A DNA stretch of 42,603 bases from Gammaproteobacteria bacterium (GTDB lineage: Bacteria; Pseudomonadota; Gammaproteobacteria; Steroidobacterales; Steroidobacteraceae): the NCBI GenBank assembly GCA_021773365.1, contig JAJFKF010000112.1, positions 1-42,603 of the forward strand, written 5' to 3'. A program made the translations under genes and the position numbers. A model generated the notes under the pieces. The model did no database searches. It had not been told where the DNA came from and saw only the letters and a list, made by a program, of their open reading frames with translations. Shown here in pieces: positions 7,205 through 15,265 of this stretch; position 1 is the stretch's first letter, and every line of letters begins with the position of its first letter.

Positions 7205-8671
7205 ATGCTGCGTATCGCAATCTGCACCCTCATTGCCGGACTGACCTTCGCGCACGGCGCCAGCGCACAGCAGAATACCGCCTTCGACTACTGGCGCTAC
7301 AACCGCGACACGGTGTGGCGCGGCATGCAGGCACTGATGATGTGCAATGGGCTGTTCACTTCGGGACGCACACTGGAGCAGATATTCGCGCAGGAGCTGA
7401 AATACCTGCCGAAGCCCATTGGCACCGCCGCGGGCGGGGACTACAGCATCGATCGCGGACTCAAGGCCGTGGCCGTCGGTGCGCCGGGCTACGTGCCTGT
7501 CATGCGTGCCGCGTTCCGCCCCGGAATCGGTTGCGTGGTGCTGGCGCCGGACCAGGACTTTGCGGACATTGATGTCCTGCCGCGGACTGACCAGCCCGTG
7601 CTGCCGGGCGATCCAGCCGCCATCGACTGGCCGGACGGCGACCGGGTGCCAAGCCAGCCACTGCCCGAGGCCATTGATGCCACGGCGCTGGAAGCGGCCT
7701 CCCGCTGGACCTTCGAACGGGAATCTCCTGAACAGGTCACGCTCAGCCTGCTGATCATCTACCGCGGGCAGATCATTCATGAGCGCTACGCGCCGGGCGT
7801 AAACATGCACACCCGCACCCGGACCTGGTCGACGGCCAAAAGCATAGCCTCTACGCTCATCGGAGTGCTGGTTGATGACGGGCGGCTCGCCCTTGATGAG
7901 CCGCTGAACTTCTCCTGGCTGCCGCAGGCCCCTTCCTCACAGACCGACCCGCGCCACGCCATCACGCTGCGTAACCTGCTGCACATGTCGAGCGGACTGG
8001 AAACGGTGGACAACGCCGGCCTGGAATACGCCATCGGCTCCGGCATGGCCTACTGGGCCGGCGCAAGTTCGGTGGCAGGCGCGCTGAGTCGCCCACTGTT
8101 TCGCCAGCCGGGCACACACTGGGACTACGAGAACTACGACACCCTGCTCGCCATACTGGCGATGAAGCAGGCGCTGCTGAAGGGTCAGGATGGCGCAGCC
8201 GGCGACGAAAGCATCTATCGCGAGTTCCCGCGTCGGGCACTGTTCGATCGCATCGGCATGCGCAACACGTTGCCCGGCACCGACCGCTTCGGCGATTTCA
8301 TCTTCAGCAGTCAGGTTTACACCAATGCGCGTGATCTGGGCCGCTTCGGCCTGCTGTATCAGCAGGGCGGGATCTGGAATGGTGAGCGTATCCTGTCGAA
8401 GGAGTGGATCGACTTTGTACGCACGCCCGCCCCCACAGCGCGTACGGGCAGGCGTTACGGGGGGCAGTGGTGGCTGGTGCCGGAAGATCGCGCCGATGTG
8501 CCCGGCGATGCCTACTCCACCTCAGGCAACCGCGGCCAGTACGTGGTGGTGGCACCCTCCCATGACCTGGTCATCGTGCGCAGGGGCCTGGACTACGGCA
8601 GCCAGGGTTTCAACCGCTGGGACCTGCTGCGTGAAGTGCTGAAAATTTTCGAGGCCCGTGACCGACAGTGA
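7205..8671 (+). CDS. Secreted serine hydrolase, class C beta-lactamase-like family
   Basis: Encodes 488 residues. The ATG is preceded by cgggag with good spacing. Signal peptide at 1-21 (ending GASAQ). Residues 22-165 are an N-terminal region with no recognised fold. The PF00144-type hydrolase domain runs from about 175 to 480. It has the nucleophile motif S209-T-A-K212, the Y308-E-N310 triad, and GNRGQ (441-445) in place of the KTG/HxG box. RNLLHMSSGLE and LGRFGLLYQQGG are further family hallmarks. Members hydrolyse esters, amides, D-amino peptides or beta-lactams; the substrate cannot be read from the sequence. The context, after a TonB receptor and before a PQQ dehydrogenase, suggests periplasmic processing of an imported compound. 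I would not call this an antibiotic-resistance gene. Confidence 0.88.
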   Translation: MLRIAICTLIAGLTFAHGASAQQNTAFDYWRYNRDTVWRGMQALMMCNGLFTSGRTLEQIFAQELKYLPKPIGTAAGGDYSIDRGLKAVAVGAPGYVPVMRAAFRPGIGCVVLAPDQDFADIDVLPRTDQPVLPGDPAAIDWPDGDRVPSQPLPEAIDATALEAASRWTFERESPEQVTLSLLIIYRGQIIHERYAPGVNMHTRTRTWSTAKSIASTLIGVLVDDGRLALDEPLNFSWLPQAPSSQTDPRHAITLRNLLHMSSGLETVDNAGLEYAIGSGMAYWAGASSVAGALSRPLFRQPGTHWDYENYDTLLAILAMKQALLKGQDGAAGDESIYREFPRRALFDRIGMRNTLPGTDRFGDFIFSSQVYTNARDLGRFGLLYQQGGIWNGERILSKEWIDFVRTPAPTARTGRRYGGQWWLVPEDRADVPGDAYSTSGNRGQYVVVAPSHDLVIVRRGLDYGSQGFNRWDLLREVLKIFEARDRQ

Positions 8672-8698
8672 CAATGACCGACCGTGGAGGAAAACACC

Positions 8699-9895
8699 AT
8701 GACGACTTTCCGTTCCGTGTTCCTGACTGCTCCGCTGGCAATCGCCCTGCTGGCAGGCTGCTCCGGCGGCAAGAACCCACCGCGCGGCGATGCTGCCGCT
8801 GACACGGCTGATGGCAGCGTCGCCGCGATCATCGACAGTCAGGTGGCTCACCTGCCACTGGATCGCATCAAGCTGCCGCCCGGCTTCTCCATTGCCCTGT
8901 ACGCACAGGTCGACAATGCCCGCTCCATGGCTCTCTCGCCCGACGGCACGCTGTTTGTCGGCAACCGTGAAGGCGACAAGGTCTACGCCGTGCGCGACAC
9001 CGACCGGGACGGTACGGGCGACAAACGCTGGACTATTGCCTCGGGACTGCAGATGCCCAATGGTGTCGCCTTTCTCGACGGCGATCTTTATGTCGCCGAA
9101 GTCAGCCGGGTGCTGAAGTTCTCCGGCATCGAATCGCATCTGGGCGCCGTGCCGGAGCCGACGGTCATCAACGACAGCTTTCCCACCGAGCAGCACCACG
9201 GCTGGAAGTACATTGCCTTCGGTCCCGATGGCAAGCTGTACGTGCCGGTGGGTGCGCCATGCAATGTGTGTGAACGCGATGAGGACATCTACGCCAGCAT
9301 CACCCGCATGAACTCCGACGGCACGCAGCGGGAGATCGTCGCACACGGTGTGCGTAACAGCGTCGGCTTCACCTGGCACCCGCAGACCGGTGAGCTGTGG
9401 TTCACGGACAACGGTCGCGACTTGATGGGCGATGATGTACCGCCATGCGAGTTGAACCGCCTCACGACCGCAGGTCAGCACTTCGGCTTCCCCTACTGCC
9501 ATGGTGGAGACATCCCTGATCCGGGCTTCGGCAAGGCGCACGCCTGTAGCGAGTTTGTGCCGCCAGCGCGCAGGCTCGGCCCGCATGTCGCTCCCCTGGG
9601 GTTGAAGTTCTACACCGGCGAGCAGTTTCCGGCGGAGTATCGTGGCCACCTGTTTATCGCCGAGCATGGTTCCTGGAACCGCTCGACGAAAATCGGCTAC
9701 CGCGTGATGCAGGTGAAAGTCGACGCCGACGGCAAGGCCGTGAGCTACGAACCCTTTGCCAGCGGCTGGCTGGATGATGCCACGCAGGAGAACTGGGGGC
9801 GGCCGGTGGATGTGCTGACGATGCCGGATGGGGCGCTTCTGGTGTCGGACGACCAAGCCGGAGTGATCTACCGTATTACCTACTCCGGCACGTAG
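8699..9895 (+). CDS. PQQ-dependent aldose/sorbosone dehydrogenase-like lipoprotein
   Basis: Encodes 398 residues from the ATG at 8699, which has a strong ggagg at 8686-8690. Residues 1-21 are a lipoprotein signal with the lipobox LLAGC (Cys21 lipidated), so the mature enzyme is membrane-tethered in the periplasm. The rest is a six-bladed beta-propeller of the glucose/sorbosone dehydrogenase family: PPGFSIALYA, SMALSPDGTLFVGNREGDKVY, GLQMPNGVAF, TEQHHGWKYIAFGPDGKLYVPVGAPCNVC, VAHGVRNSVGFTWHPQTGELWFTDNGRD, and LFIAEHGSWNRS. Family members oxidise aldoses using PQQ and calcium. Cys residues are unusually numerous, including a CxxC after blade two. A frame starting 15 bases upstream (MEENTM) would lack a ribosome site. 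It lies 27 bp after the serine hydrolase gene and is probably co-transcribed with it. Confidence 0.87.
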   Translation: MTTFRSVFLTAPLAIALLAGCSGGKNPPRGDAAADTADGSVAAIIDSQVAHLPLDRIKLPPGFSIALYAQVDNARSMALSPDGTLFVGNREGDKVYAVRDTDRDGTGDKRWTIASGLQMPNGVAFLDGDLYVAEVSRVLKFSGIESHLGAVPEPTVINDSFPTEQHHGWKYIAFGPDGKLYVPVGAPCNVCERDEDIYASITRMNSDGTQREIVAHGVRNSVGFTWHPQTGELWFTDNGRDLMGDDVPPCELNRLTTAGQHFGFPYCHGGDIPDPGFGKAHACSEFVPPARRLGPHVAPLGLKFYTGEQFPAEYRGHLFIAEHGSWNRSTKIGYRVMQVKVDADGKAVSYEPFASGWLDDATQENWGRPVDVLTMPDGALLVSDDQAGVIYRITYSGT

Positions 9896-9917
9896 CACCG
9901 TGGAAGACAACAGACGA

Positions 9918-9943
9918 GGGTGCGCGGAATTGTCCGCGCACCC
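9918..9943. terminator. Bidirectional hairpin terminator between convergent genes
   Basis: A perfect 11-bp stem, gggtgcgcgga (9918-9928) and tccgcgcaccc (9933-9943), with a 4-base loop. It is followed by ccttattgtt on the plus strand. It lies between the stop of the PQQ-type dehydrogenase gene and the stop of the convergent receptor gene, so it can serve both. The T-tract is weak on either side. Confidence 0.75.
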
Positions 9944-9952
9944 CCTTATTGT

Positions 9953-12900
9953 TCAAAGGCCCTTCTTCAACGATAGCCAGTAGGTGGACAGCTCCAGCTT
10001 GCCGAAGGGGCTACGGTAACCATTGAAGCTGAAATACGCGTCGAAGGCTCCGGCCTTGTTGAACAGGTTCTTCACGCCTGCCTGGACTTCCGTACGGTCC
10101 AGCACCTTCTGCCACAGCCTGGATCCGGCGCCGGCCTCGCCGAAGCTGTAACCCACGAACACATCGTGGAAGTGCTGGCGGGGTATGCGTGCACCGGGAC
10201 CGCCTTGTGCGTTGAGATAAGCCATGCTGCTGGTGAATGGCGGGCCGTACTGGGCGTAGTCGCTGTAGAAGAACGCCGTCCAGCTCGCCGTCCAGGGTCC
10301 GCGGTTCCACGTCACCGTTGCGTTGCCCTTGAACTTGACCGAGCCGCCGGACCGGGCGGGGAAGTCCACGAACTCCCGTTCCGGGATCGTCATTGACAGC
10401 TGCTGGATGTAGTGCAAGTTTCGCGTAGCAATCGTCGAGAAGGAGAAGCTACCCGCCCGTGCTGTATCCAGCAGGTAGCTGGCTGAGAGATCCACCGACT
10501 CGACGCGCGAGCCGTAGAGGTTCAGATAGCTGGCATCGACTCCGGTGATCTCGCCGATGCCGAATGGATCGCCCGGAGCTGGCGTGGCGCGGGTAATGCG
10601 GCTGCTGTAGGTCGATTCGTTGTCCACCAGGACCTGCGCCCCCAGACTTGCAATATTGTTTGTCTTCTCGATTCGCACGTAGTCGATGCCCAGGCGCAGC
10701 CCCGGAAGCAGATGCGGCGTAAAGACGATACCTGCGTTCCAGTTTTTGCCCTCCTCGGGTGTGATATCGGGATTGCCACCGGAGACGGTATAAACCGATA
10801 CTGATTCGCCATCGCGCAGTGGATCGATGATGTTGGAAGGATTGGCTGATTGCACTCCCGGCTGCAGCTGGTAGTACAGCGGCGGGCGAAAAGCCGTGGA
10901 ATATGAAACACGGAACATCACATCCGTCACCGGCCGGTAGCGCAGGCCGATGGTCGGATTGGTCGAGTCATAGCGGGTGCTGCCGGTGGTAATCTCTGGC
11001 GTCGGCTGCGTGGAGGAATAATTTCTGCCACCGGTTGCAGTACGTTTGGCATTAACCCGATAGATTTCGTGGCGTGCCGCGAGCTGCAGATCCAGCAGCG
11101 CCAGCCCTGGCAGCGCGTTGTCGCGGCCAAAGAAGGGAATGGTCAGTTCCACATAAGCATTGTCCGTGCGCTGGCGCTGGCCCAGATAGTAGTTGACACT
11201 GTTGCTCTCCGGCGCCGGCGTCGAAATGAAGGATTCTGTCGAAGGGATCTGGCGCTGCACACGGCTGCCGATGTTGGCCGCCAGATTGACCTCCCCGCCC
11301 GGCAGACGCCAGATCGGTCCGGCAGTGCGCACCGTCATCTCGCGCAGCGACGAATGGTAGTCGCCGACGTAACGCACCAGATACGGCGTCAGATCGATCG
11401 GATACAGCTGTGTGTCGACGAACGGATTGAGCGTACCCGCCACTACTGCGGCCTCCATGGCTGGACCATAGGCACTGCCCAGACTGAAGAAATTGTCACC
11501 CTCGCTCGCGCTGTAGTCGCCCTGCAGCTGCCAGCTACGCGGCAATTTCAGGATGAAACCGAGGCTTCCACGCAGCACTTCCGATTCAGCATCCATCGGC
11601 GCGGCGGGAGCGGCGGGGAAGTTCACCCGCACTTCCTGTTCGAAGGGATTGGCTGCAGCGGAGGCTGGGACGCGTATCCCGGAGGACAGCAGCGCACCGC
11701 GCTTCATCGGCGTGACGTTGGCCGAATAGGAGCTGTCCAGGAACAGCTCCAGACGATTATTCATCTCGCGGCGCACATTGAACTGCAGGGCGCGGGTGCG
11801 CATGGCCGAGTTGGTGGGTTGCTGCAAGCCGATATAGGGCAGGTCGGCGTATTCGTTGTTGTATCCCCCGGCATTGGCGATCAGGGTTGCACCATTGTCT
11901 GAGTCCACTCCGGAGTAACCGACGGGCAGATGGGTGAGTGGAGAATTGAGCGCCCCACCACCGTTCTTGAGCGTCAGATCCGAGCCGTCGTAGCTGTAGA
12001 TATTGGTTGTTGAACCCAGCGGCGGCCGGGTCGGCGAGGCAGGATTGGAAGCCAGATAGCGGTCGCGCCCCTCCGCGAAAAGATCAAAGCGGTCGCCGCG
12101 CAGCAGCGGGTTGGTGTCGGAATACGTGGCCGAGAGCAGCACGTTGGTCCTGCCTTGCTCCAGCGAAAATCCCGAGGTGGCTTCGTAACGCACGCGGGCG
12201 GTGTTGGAATCGAAGGTATTGGCATAGTTGACCTTCACTTCACTTCCTGCGTAGTCACGTCGCAGAATGATATTAATGACGCCGCCCACCGCACCGCCGC
12301 CATAGATGCCCGAAGCCGAGGATGGCAGCACCTCGATGCGATCCACGGCCGACAGCGGCAGGCCGTTGAGATCAGGCTGGCGGTCCACGCCGCGGATACT
12401 GACCGTGGACAGTCGCCGGCCATTGATCAGGATGAGCGTTTGGTCGGTACCCAATCCACGCAAATCCACCATGCTCACCGTGGCGAGGCCAGCGCCGACA
12501 TTGGTTGGCAGATGCTGGCTGAGTGGCATCGAACCGGCATTCATGGGCAGACGCTGAAAAAGGAAGTCCTGTACCGTGCCGGCGCCGGAGGTCTGGATGG
12601 TGTCGCGGCTGAAGATGTAGTAGGGCTTGGCATCATCTTCGCTGCGCGGCAGATCGACGTTCAGCGAGCGGGTATGGTCGCGCGATCCCCGCACCAGGAT
12701 CTGAGGTATGCCTTTTGCTTTCGCGGACTCTTCTTCGTCACTGAGTGCGTTCTCAGGCGACGGCTGAGCGCTCTTCGCGGCGTCGCGGGAAGCTGTCGGC
12801 ACAGTGGTGGTATCCGCCCGGGCCATCATGATTGCGATATCCCGGCGGGCGACGCCGGCATCGCCGGCCCCGTTTGCACCGGAGGCGCGCTGTTTGTCCG

Positions 12901-13252
12901 TTTCGGTGACCGCGATCGCGATGGTATTCTCGCCAACAAGGCTGTAACTCAACCCGGACTGTTTCAGCAGCTGCTCCAGCGCCTTGCGCAACGACAGGCG
13001 GCCCGAAATTCCCTGCGTTTCCTTGGTCCCCAGCTCAATGCTGGCCGTCACCAGCTGCAGCTCGGCCTGCCTGGAGAACTGCACCAGAGCCGTGGACAGC
13101 GGCTGCGCCGGAATTTCAAATCGCGCCTCGGTATCGAGGCGATCTCCATTCGCCGCCTGGGCATATGAGCAGGTGAACAGAACGGTCCAGATCGTGGCCA
13201 TCAGCACTGTCAGCGCCTGCCGGGCCGATGCGCATCGGTTAGTCGTTGCCAT
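9953..13252 (-). CDS. STN-domain TonB-dependent signalling receptor (system 1)
   Basis: Encodes 1099 residues, with gggga before the ATG. Signal peptide about 1-34. An STN (secretin/TonB N-terminal) signalling domain lies at about 44-115 (RFEIPAQPLSTALVQFSRQA, then ALEQLLKQSGLSYSLVGENTIAI). This domain contacts FecR in the periplasm. A variable Ala/Ser-rich linker leads to a TonB-box-like QILVRG and the plug (PYYIFSRDTIQTSGAGTVQDF, DLRGLGTDQTLILINGRRLS, VDRIEVLPSSASGIYGGGAVGGVINII). A barrel of about 700 residues follows, ending WLSLKKGL. It belongs to one paralogous type with the receptors at 27083 and 30608, sharing the PY-x-x-F and RLPMN motifs. It is encoded downstream of its own sigma and FecR genes, with an extra promoter in the 73-bp gap. 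The ligand is unknown; an iron chelate or an oligosaccharide is possible. Confidence 0.92.
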   Translation of the reverse strand: MATTNRCASARQALTVLMATIWTVLFTCSYAQAANGDRLDTEARFEIPAQPLSTALVQFSRQAELQLVTASIELGTKETQGISGRLSLRKALEQLLKQSGLSYSLVGENTIAIAVTETDKQRASGANGAGDAGVARRDIAIMMARADTTTVPTASRDAAKSAQPSPENALSDEEESAKAKGIPQILVRGSRDHTRSLNVDLPRSEDDAKPYYIFSRDTIQTSGAGTVQDFLFQRLPMNAGSMPLSQHLPTNVGAGLATVSMVDLRGLGTDQTLILINGRRLSTVSIRGVDRQPDLNGLPLSAVDRIEVLPSSASGIYGGGAVGGVINIILRRDYAGSEVKVNYANTFDSNTARVRYEATSGFSLEQGRTNVLLSATYSDTNPLLRGDRFDLFAEGRDRYLASNPASPTRPPLGSTTNIYSYDGSDLTLKNGGGALNSPLTHLPVGYSGVDSDNGATLIANAGGYNNEYADLPYIGLQQPTNSAMRTRALQFNVRREMNNRLELFLDSSYSANVTPMKRGALLSSGIRVPASAAANPFEQEVRVNFPAAPAAPMDAESEVLRGSLGFILKLPRSWQLQGDYSASEGDNFFSLGSAYGPAMEAAVVAGTLNPFVDTQLYPIDLTPYLVRYVGDYHSSLREMTVRTAGPIWRLPGGEVNLAANIGSRVQRQIPSTESFISTPAPESNSVNYYLGQRQRTDNAYVELTIPFFGRDNALPGLALLDLQLAARHEIYRVNAKRTATGGRNYSSTQPTPEITTGSTRYDSTNPTIGLRYRPVTDVMFRVSYSTAFRPPLYYQLQPGVQSANPSNIIDPLRDGESVSVYTVSGGNPDITPEEGKNWNAGIVFTPHLLPGLRLGIDYVRIEKTNNIASLGAQVLVDNESTYSSRITRATPAPGDPFGIGEITGVDASYLNLYGSRVESVDLSASYLLDTARAGSFSFSTIATRNLHYIQQLSMTIPEREFVDFPARSGGSVKFKGNATVTWNRGPWTASWTAFFYSDYAQYGPPFTSSMAYLNAQGGPGARIPRQHFHDVFVGYSFGEAGAGSRLWQKVLDRTEVQAGVKNLFNKAGAFDAYFSFNGYRSPFGKLELSTYWLSLKKGL

Positions 13253-13284
13253 GGTAAGTCCCCGTCGAATGATTGTTCGCCAAG

Positions 13285-13314
13285 ATAGACGAGTGAAGCA
13301 GCACGGGAGTGAAC
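13285..13314 (-). promoter_or_regulatory. Predicted ECF promoter of receptor 1
   Basis: On the minus strand the upstream box is GTTCA (13314-13310), then an 18-base spacer, then CGTCTAT (13291-13285), ending 32 bases before the receptor ATG. The same arrangement precedes the sigma gene at 15117-15146. The 12-base string TCACTCGTCTAT is identical in both and GTTCA-Y-TC is shared. CGTCTA is a recognised type of ECF -10 element. I infer that the system 1 sigma factor uses both sites. Confidence 0.72.
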
Positions 13315-13325
13315 CGCATGGCTGA

Positions 13326-14447
13326 CTATTTCACAGCAGGATCACCGGATTCATGCTCATGGCTCCAATACAGCGCAATTCCGCCATCCGCTCCGTGGGC
13401 AGTGCGCACTGGAAAAACCCTCTCCAGGCCCCGCACCCACTCCTCTACCTGATGCTCGAATACGGTGCCGGTGAAACGCAGCTTGCCGAGCGAGGGGTCA
13501 CCGAGCGTGACCTCTTCGGGGCTGTAGCGATTGATCCGCGCCACCACTGATCTCAGGGGTTCGTCAACGTGAACGAAGGCGCCATTCTGCCAGCCGATGG
13601 CCGCCCCCTCATCCGCCATGCTCAGCACCGGATGGACCGACTGCGCATCGACGGTCACCTGCTCCCCGGCGCGAGCGCGCACGGGTGTCGCAGTGGGCGG
13701 ATGTGCCTGGCCCCGCTCCACTTCCACCAGCCCCTCGGTCACTGATACCACCGTGCGTGTGTCGTCCGCCCGAACGGCGAATGCCGTGCCGATGGCGGTA
13801 ACTCTCAGATTGGGCGCCGTGACGATAAACGGCCGGTTGCGGTCCTTGCGTACATCAAAGAAGGCCTCGCCCCGTTCCAGGTAGACTTCGCGCCGCTTTT
13901 CACCATAGGCCACGCGCACTGCCGACGCGCCACCCAGAGTCAGTATCGAGCCATCCGCCAGCCGCAGGTCACGCTTCTGCGCGCGCTCCGAAGTATAGAC
14001 ACCCTGATCCGGGAGCCGTGTCAAGTACAGCGTGAACTGCCAGGTGCCGATTCCCAGCAGCAGCGCAGCGGCCAGACCCAGCGGCCACGGTATCCGGCGC
14101 CTTTGCTTTCTGTTCTGTATCCGTGCTTCCCCGCGCCGCCACTCGCTGATGGACACCTCCGGGCTGTAGCCATCGGCACGGATGTCCTCCTCGGCAGGCC
14201 AACCGGCCATGCCCGCATCTCCCGCCAGCGACCAGATATTCTGTACAGCGCGATAGCAACGCGCGTTGCGGATATTCATCTCGCACCACTGCGACCAGGC
14301 GTTGATGACGTCCTCGGTTACCGGTTCATCGCGCAGGCGTATGAACCAGGCCGATGCCTGCGCCATACACTCGCTGTCCTCATCGTGAGGGGCTCCGTCA
14401 TGATCGACGAAGGCTCTCGTTCCGTTGTCATTGCCCGTCATATTCAT
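13326..14447 (-). CDS. FecR-type anti-sigma factor (system 1)
   Basis: Encodes 373 residues from an ATG overlapping the sigma stop (ATGA). The N-terminal cytoplasmic DUF4880 sigma-binding domain is at about 25-75 (QASAWFIRLRDEPVTEDVINAWSQW). One membrane helix lies at about 117-140 (PWPLGLAAALLLGIGTW). The periplasmic FecR domain is at about 150-265 (RDLRLADGSILTLGGASAVRV, EVYLERGEAFFDV, VTAIGTAFAVRADD). A C-terminal STN-like domain contains NGAFVHVDEPLRSVVARINRYS. It holds the sigma factor inactive, or primes it, until the receptor signals. It is co-transcribed with the sigma gene and lies upstream of the receptor. Confidence 0.92.
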   Translation of the reverse strand: MNMTGNDNGTRAFVDHDGAPHDEDSECMAQASAWFIRLRDEPVTEDVINAWSQWCEMNIRNARCYRAVQNIWSLAGDAGMAGWPAEEDIRADGYSPEVSISEWRRGEARIQNRKQRRRIPWPLGLAAALLLGIGTWQFTLYLTRLPDQGVYTSERAQKRDLRLADGSILTLGGASAVRVAYGEKRREVYLERGEAFFDVRKDRNRPFIVTAPNLRVTAIGTAFAVRADDTRTVVSVTEGLVEVERGQAHPPTATPVRARAGEQVTVDAQSVHPVLSMADEGAAIGWQNGAFVHVDEPLRSVVARINRYSPEEVTLGDPSLGKLRFTGTVFEHQVEEWVRGLERVFPVRTAHGADGGIALYWSHEHESGDPAVK

Positions 14448-15055
14448 GGCGCGGTATCCGAAGGCCTGGTGCCGGCAGCCTGACTGGCCTGCATCCGTTC
14501 CTTGCAGTACTCAAAGGCACGGAAGATATATTTCCACACCATGCGCTTGGTCACGCCGAGTCGCCCCGCAATCTCCTCGGCCGTCAGGTCACGAAAGCGA
14601 TACAGATAGAATGCCTGCTGGGCGCGCGGTGGCAGTTCCTGCATGAATCGCCGCAGCAGGGCCAGCTCCTGACAGGCGTTGGTTGCGCTCTCCGGCGAGG
14701 GAGATGGTGTGAGCCCCTCGAACGGCTCGATCCATCGCTGGCGCAGGTCGCTGCGCGTGGCTCGCTGACGGGCCCGGTCGGTGGCGAGATTGGCCGCTGT
14801 GCGGAACAGGTAGGCACGCAGGAAACTGACCGCGCCCGGCTGATCCAGCTCCAGTATTCGTACGTAGGCCTCCTGTGCCACGTCGCGCGCCTCCTGCTCG
14901 GAGTTCACGCGCGGCAGGAGGAAACCGATCAGGGCATCGTTATGTTCGCGAAACAGCCGCGATACCAGGGCAGCGCGCTCATGTCCTGTCAGCGCATCGG
15001 GGGCTTTTTCGTTCGCCAGTGGTGGCGCGCTGGTATGTAAATCGGCATCAATCAT
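14444..15055 (-). CDS. FecI-type ECF sigma factor (system 1)
   Basis: Encodes 203 residues from the ATG at 15055. Region 2 is at about 38-100 (LVSRLFREHNDALIGFLLPRV, EARDVAQEAYVRILEL, FLRAYLFRTAANLATDRAR). Region 4 is at about 135-185 (LRRFMQELPPRAQQAFYLYRFRDLTAEEIAGRLGVTKRMVWKYIFRAF). It directs RNA polymerase to ECF promoters. A longer reading starts at a TTG at 15100, but that codon has no ribosome site and would sit within about 16 bases of the predicted -10 box. I therefore chose the ATG, preceded by GGGAAG. Confidence 0.9.
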   Translation of the reverse strand: MIDADLHTSAPPLANEKAPDALTGHERAALVSRLFREHNDALIGFLLPRVNSEQEARDVAQEAYVRILELDQPGAVSFLRAYLFRTAANLATDRARQRATRSDLRQRWIEPFEGLTPSPSPESATNACQELALLRRFMQELPPRAQQAFYLYRFRDLTAEEIAGRLGVTKRMVWKYIFRAFEYCKERMQASQAAGTRPSDTAP

Positions 15056-15116
15056 GTGCTTCCCGGTCAGATGGCCATGGATGGCGGAGAGGCTCCTCAA
15101 CGATCAATGGCACAAC

Positions 15117-15146
15117 ATAGACGAGTGAGGAAGGTAAAGAATGAAC
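15117..15146 (-). promoter_or_regulatory. Predicted autoregulated ECF promoter of sigma-fecR 1
   Basis: On the minus strand: GTTCA (15146-15142), 18 bases, CGTCTAT (15123-15117). It is matched in box sequence and spacing by the site before receptor 1 (13285-13314), with TCACTCGTCTAT identical. The rest of the 210-bp gap between the sigma gene and the MFS gene holds nothing else I can name. Confidence 0.72.
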
Positions 15147-15265
15147 TACCGGCGCTGCATTCGAGGTGTGCCATCGTGGAAATACCTGAGTATGACTCCG
15201 TAACTATTTGATTTTACTGCGTTGCCCGCTACACTAGCCACGCTTCTTCACGGACAGGTTCCCAC

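Noticed and set aside
7205-8671. Antibiotic-resistance beta-lactamase
   Set aside because: It has the SxxK and YxN motifs of the wider PF00144 family but lacks the KTG box, and a 165-residue N-terminal region precedes the domain. A general hydrolase is more likely.
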